DNA of 5,802 nucleotides from an uncultured Burkholderiales bacterium (lineage in GTDB: Bacteria > Pseudomonadota > Gammaproteobacteria > Burkholderiales > Burkholderiaceae_C), in the NCBI GenBank assembly GCA_903926695.1, contig CAIYKK010000015.1, forward strand, positions 1 through 5,802, in the 5' to 3' direction. The stretch's first letter is position 1. The number at the start of each line of letters is the position of its first letter. The position numbers and the translations under genes are program-made. This document shows positions 5,481 to 5,802 of this stretch, piece after piece. The notes beneath the pieces are model-generated. The model was given only the letters and a program-made list of their open reading frames with translations, made no database searches and was not told the origin of the DNA.

Positions 5481-5802
5481 TTAAACCGGCGCGGCGAAAT
5501 GCCCAATCAGGAGCGGCAACAAAATATCCACCACGCCGGGCGGCAAATCGTGGCCCATGCCGTCAATGCCGACCAGTCGGGCACCGGGAATGCGCCGTGC
5601 GGTGTCTTCGCCGCAGGCAAAGGGCACGAGCGGATCGTCCTTGCCGTGAATGACCAGCGTGGGCGCAGCCACGCCAGCGAGCGCAGCAGCGCGGCCACTG
5701 TCGGCCATGACGGCGACCATCTGCCGGGGAATGCCGTCGGGGTAAAAACTGCGCTGGGCGGCACGGCTGACGCGCTCGCGCAACTGCGCGTCGCTGACCA
5801 CA
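5481..5802 (-). CDS. Alpha/beta hydrolase, C-terminal part (cut by window edge)
   Basis: The last 106 or so residues of an alpha/beta-hydrolase-fold protein are visible, ending with TAA at 5481-5483. The frame stays open to the right edge, so the start, the nucleophile (usually Ser in G-x-S-x-G) and the oxyanion region are outside. The end of the fold is typical: a strand APTLVIHG, the acid residue in KDDPLVP, then [16 protein letters not shown] holding the catalytic His, and a final helix. The SFYPDG...MAD segment before it matches the cap-to-core return of the esterase and methylesterase-like members. The substrate cannot be told from this part. It ends 19 bases before queF on the same strand, so the two may share a transcript, though a functional link to queuosine synthesis is not known to me. 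Confidence 0.9.
   Translation of the reverse strand, partial: VVSDAQLRERVSRAAQRSFYPDGIPRQMVAVMADSGRAAALAGVAAPTLVIHGKDDPLVPFACGEDTARRIPGARLVGIDGMGHDLPPGVVDILLPLLIGHFAAPV

Noticed and set aside
5462..5506. Longer queF start at TTG 5506
   Set aside because: It would overlap the hydrolase coding end and add 15 residues absent from the family; ATG at 5461 gives the expected length.

Overview
The window is high-GC DNA with long open frames, GTG starts and C/G-rich third codon positions. The proteins look like those of Betaproteobacteria, most probably Burkholderiales of the Comamonadaceae type. That placement rests on remembered protein similarity and was not searched. Four protein genes are clear, two of them cut by the window edges.

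Left half (1-3081, minus strand). An operon-like pair is read leftwards. The first gene is a 938-residue fusion of a circularly permuted ATP-grasp domain and an alpha-E domain. Five bases after its stop begins a bacterial transglutaminase-like protein, cut at its 86th residue by the window edge. A hexanucleotide microsatellite inside the fusion gene encodes a (Gln-Ser)7 tract within the alpha-E part.

Middle (3082-3573). A non-coding gap of about 490 bases separates two divergent transcription units. It is locally A/T-rich and holds two good inverted repeats. It also holds what looks like the scar of an insertion sequence: a terminal-repeat-like motif and a 20-codon stub resembling the start of an IS5-type transposase.

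Right half (3574-5802). On the plus strand is a second, complete transglutaminase-like protease-fold protein with an intact Cys-His-Asp triad. Converging on it from the right are a bimodular QueF (the last step of preQ1 synthesis for queuosine tRNA modification) and, just upstream of queF, the C-terminal end of an alpha/beta hydrolase. Between the convergent stops lies a short region with a stem-loop and an unexplained frame that reads as a membrane helix.

How the genes fit together. ATP-grasp/alpha-E fusions beside transglutaminase-like proteins belong to a widespread but poorly characterised group. Comparative genomics predicts that it makes or attaches peptides by ATP-dependent amide ligation, with transglutaminase-fold enzymes cutting or transferring them. 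The two transglutaminases and the fusion flanking one control region are plausibly one such system; queF and the hydrolase look like an unrelated neighbouring unit.
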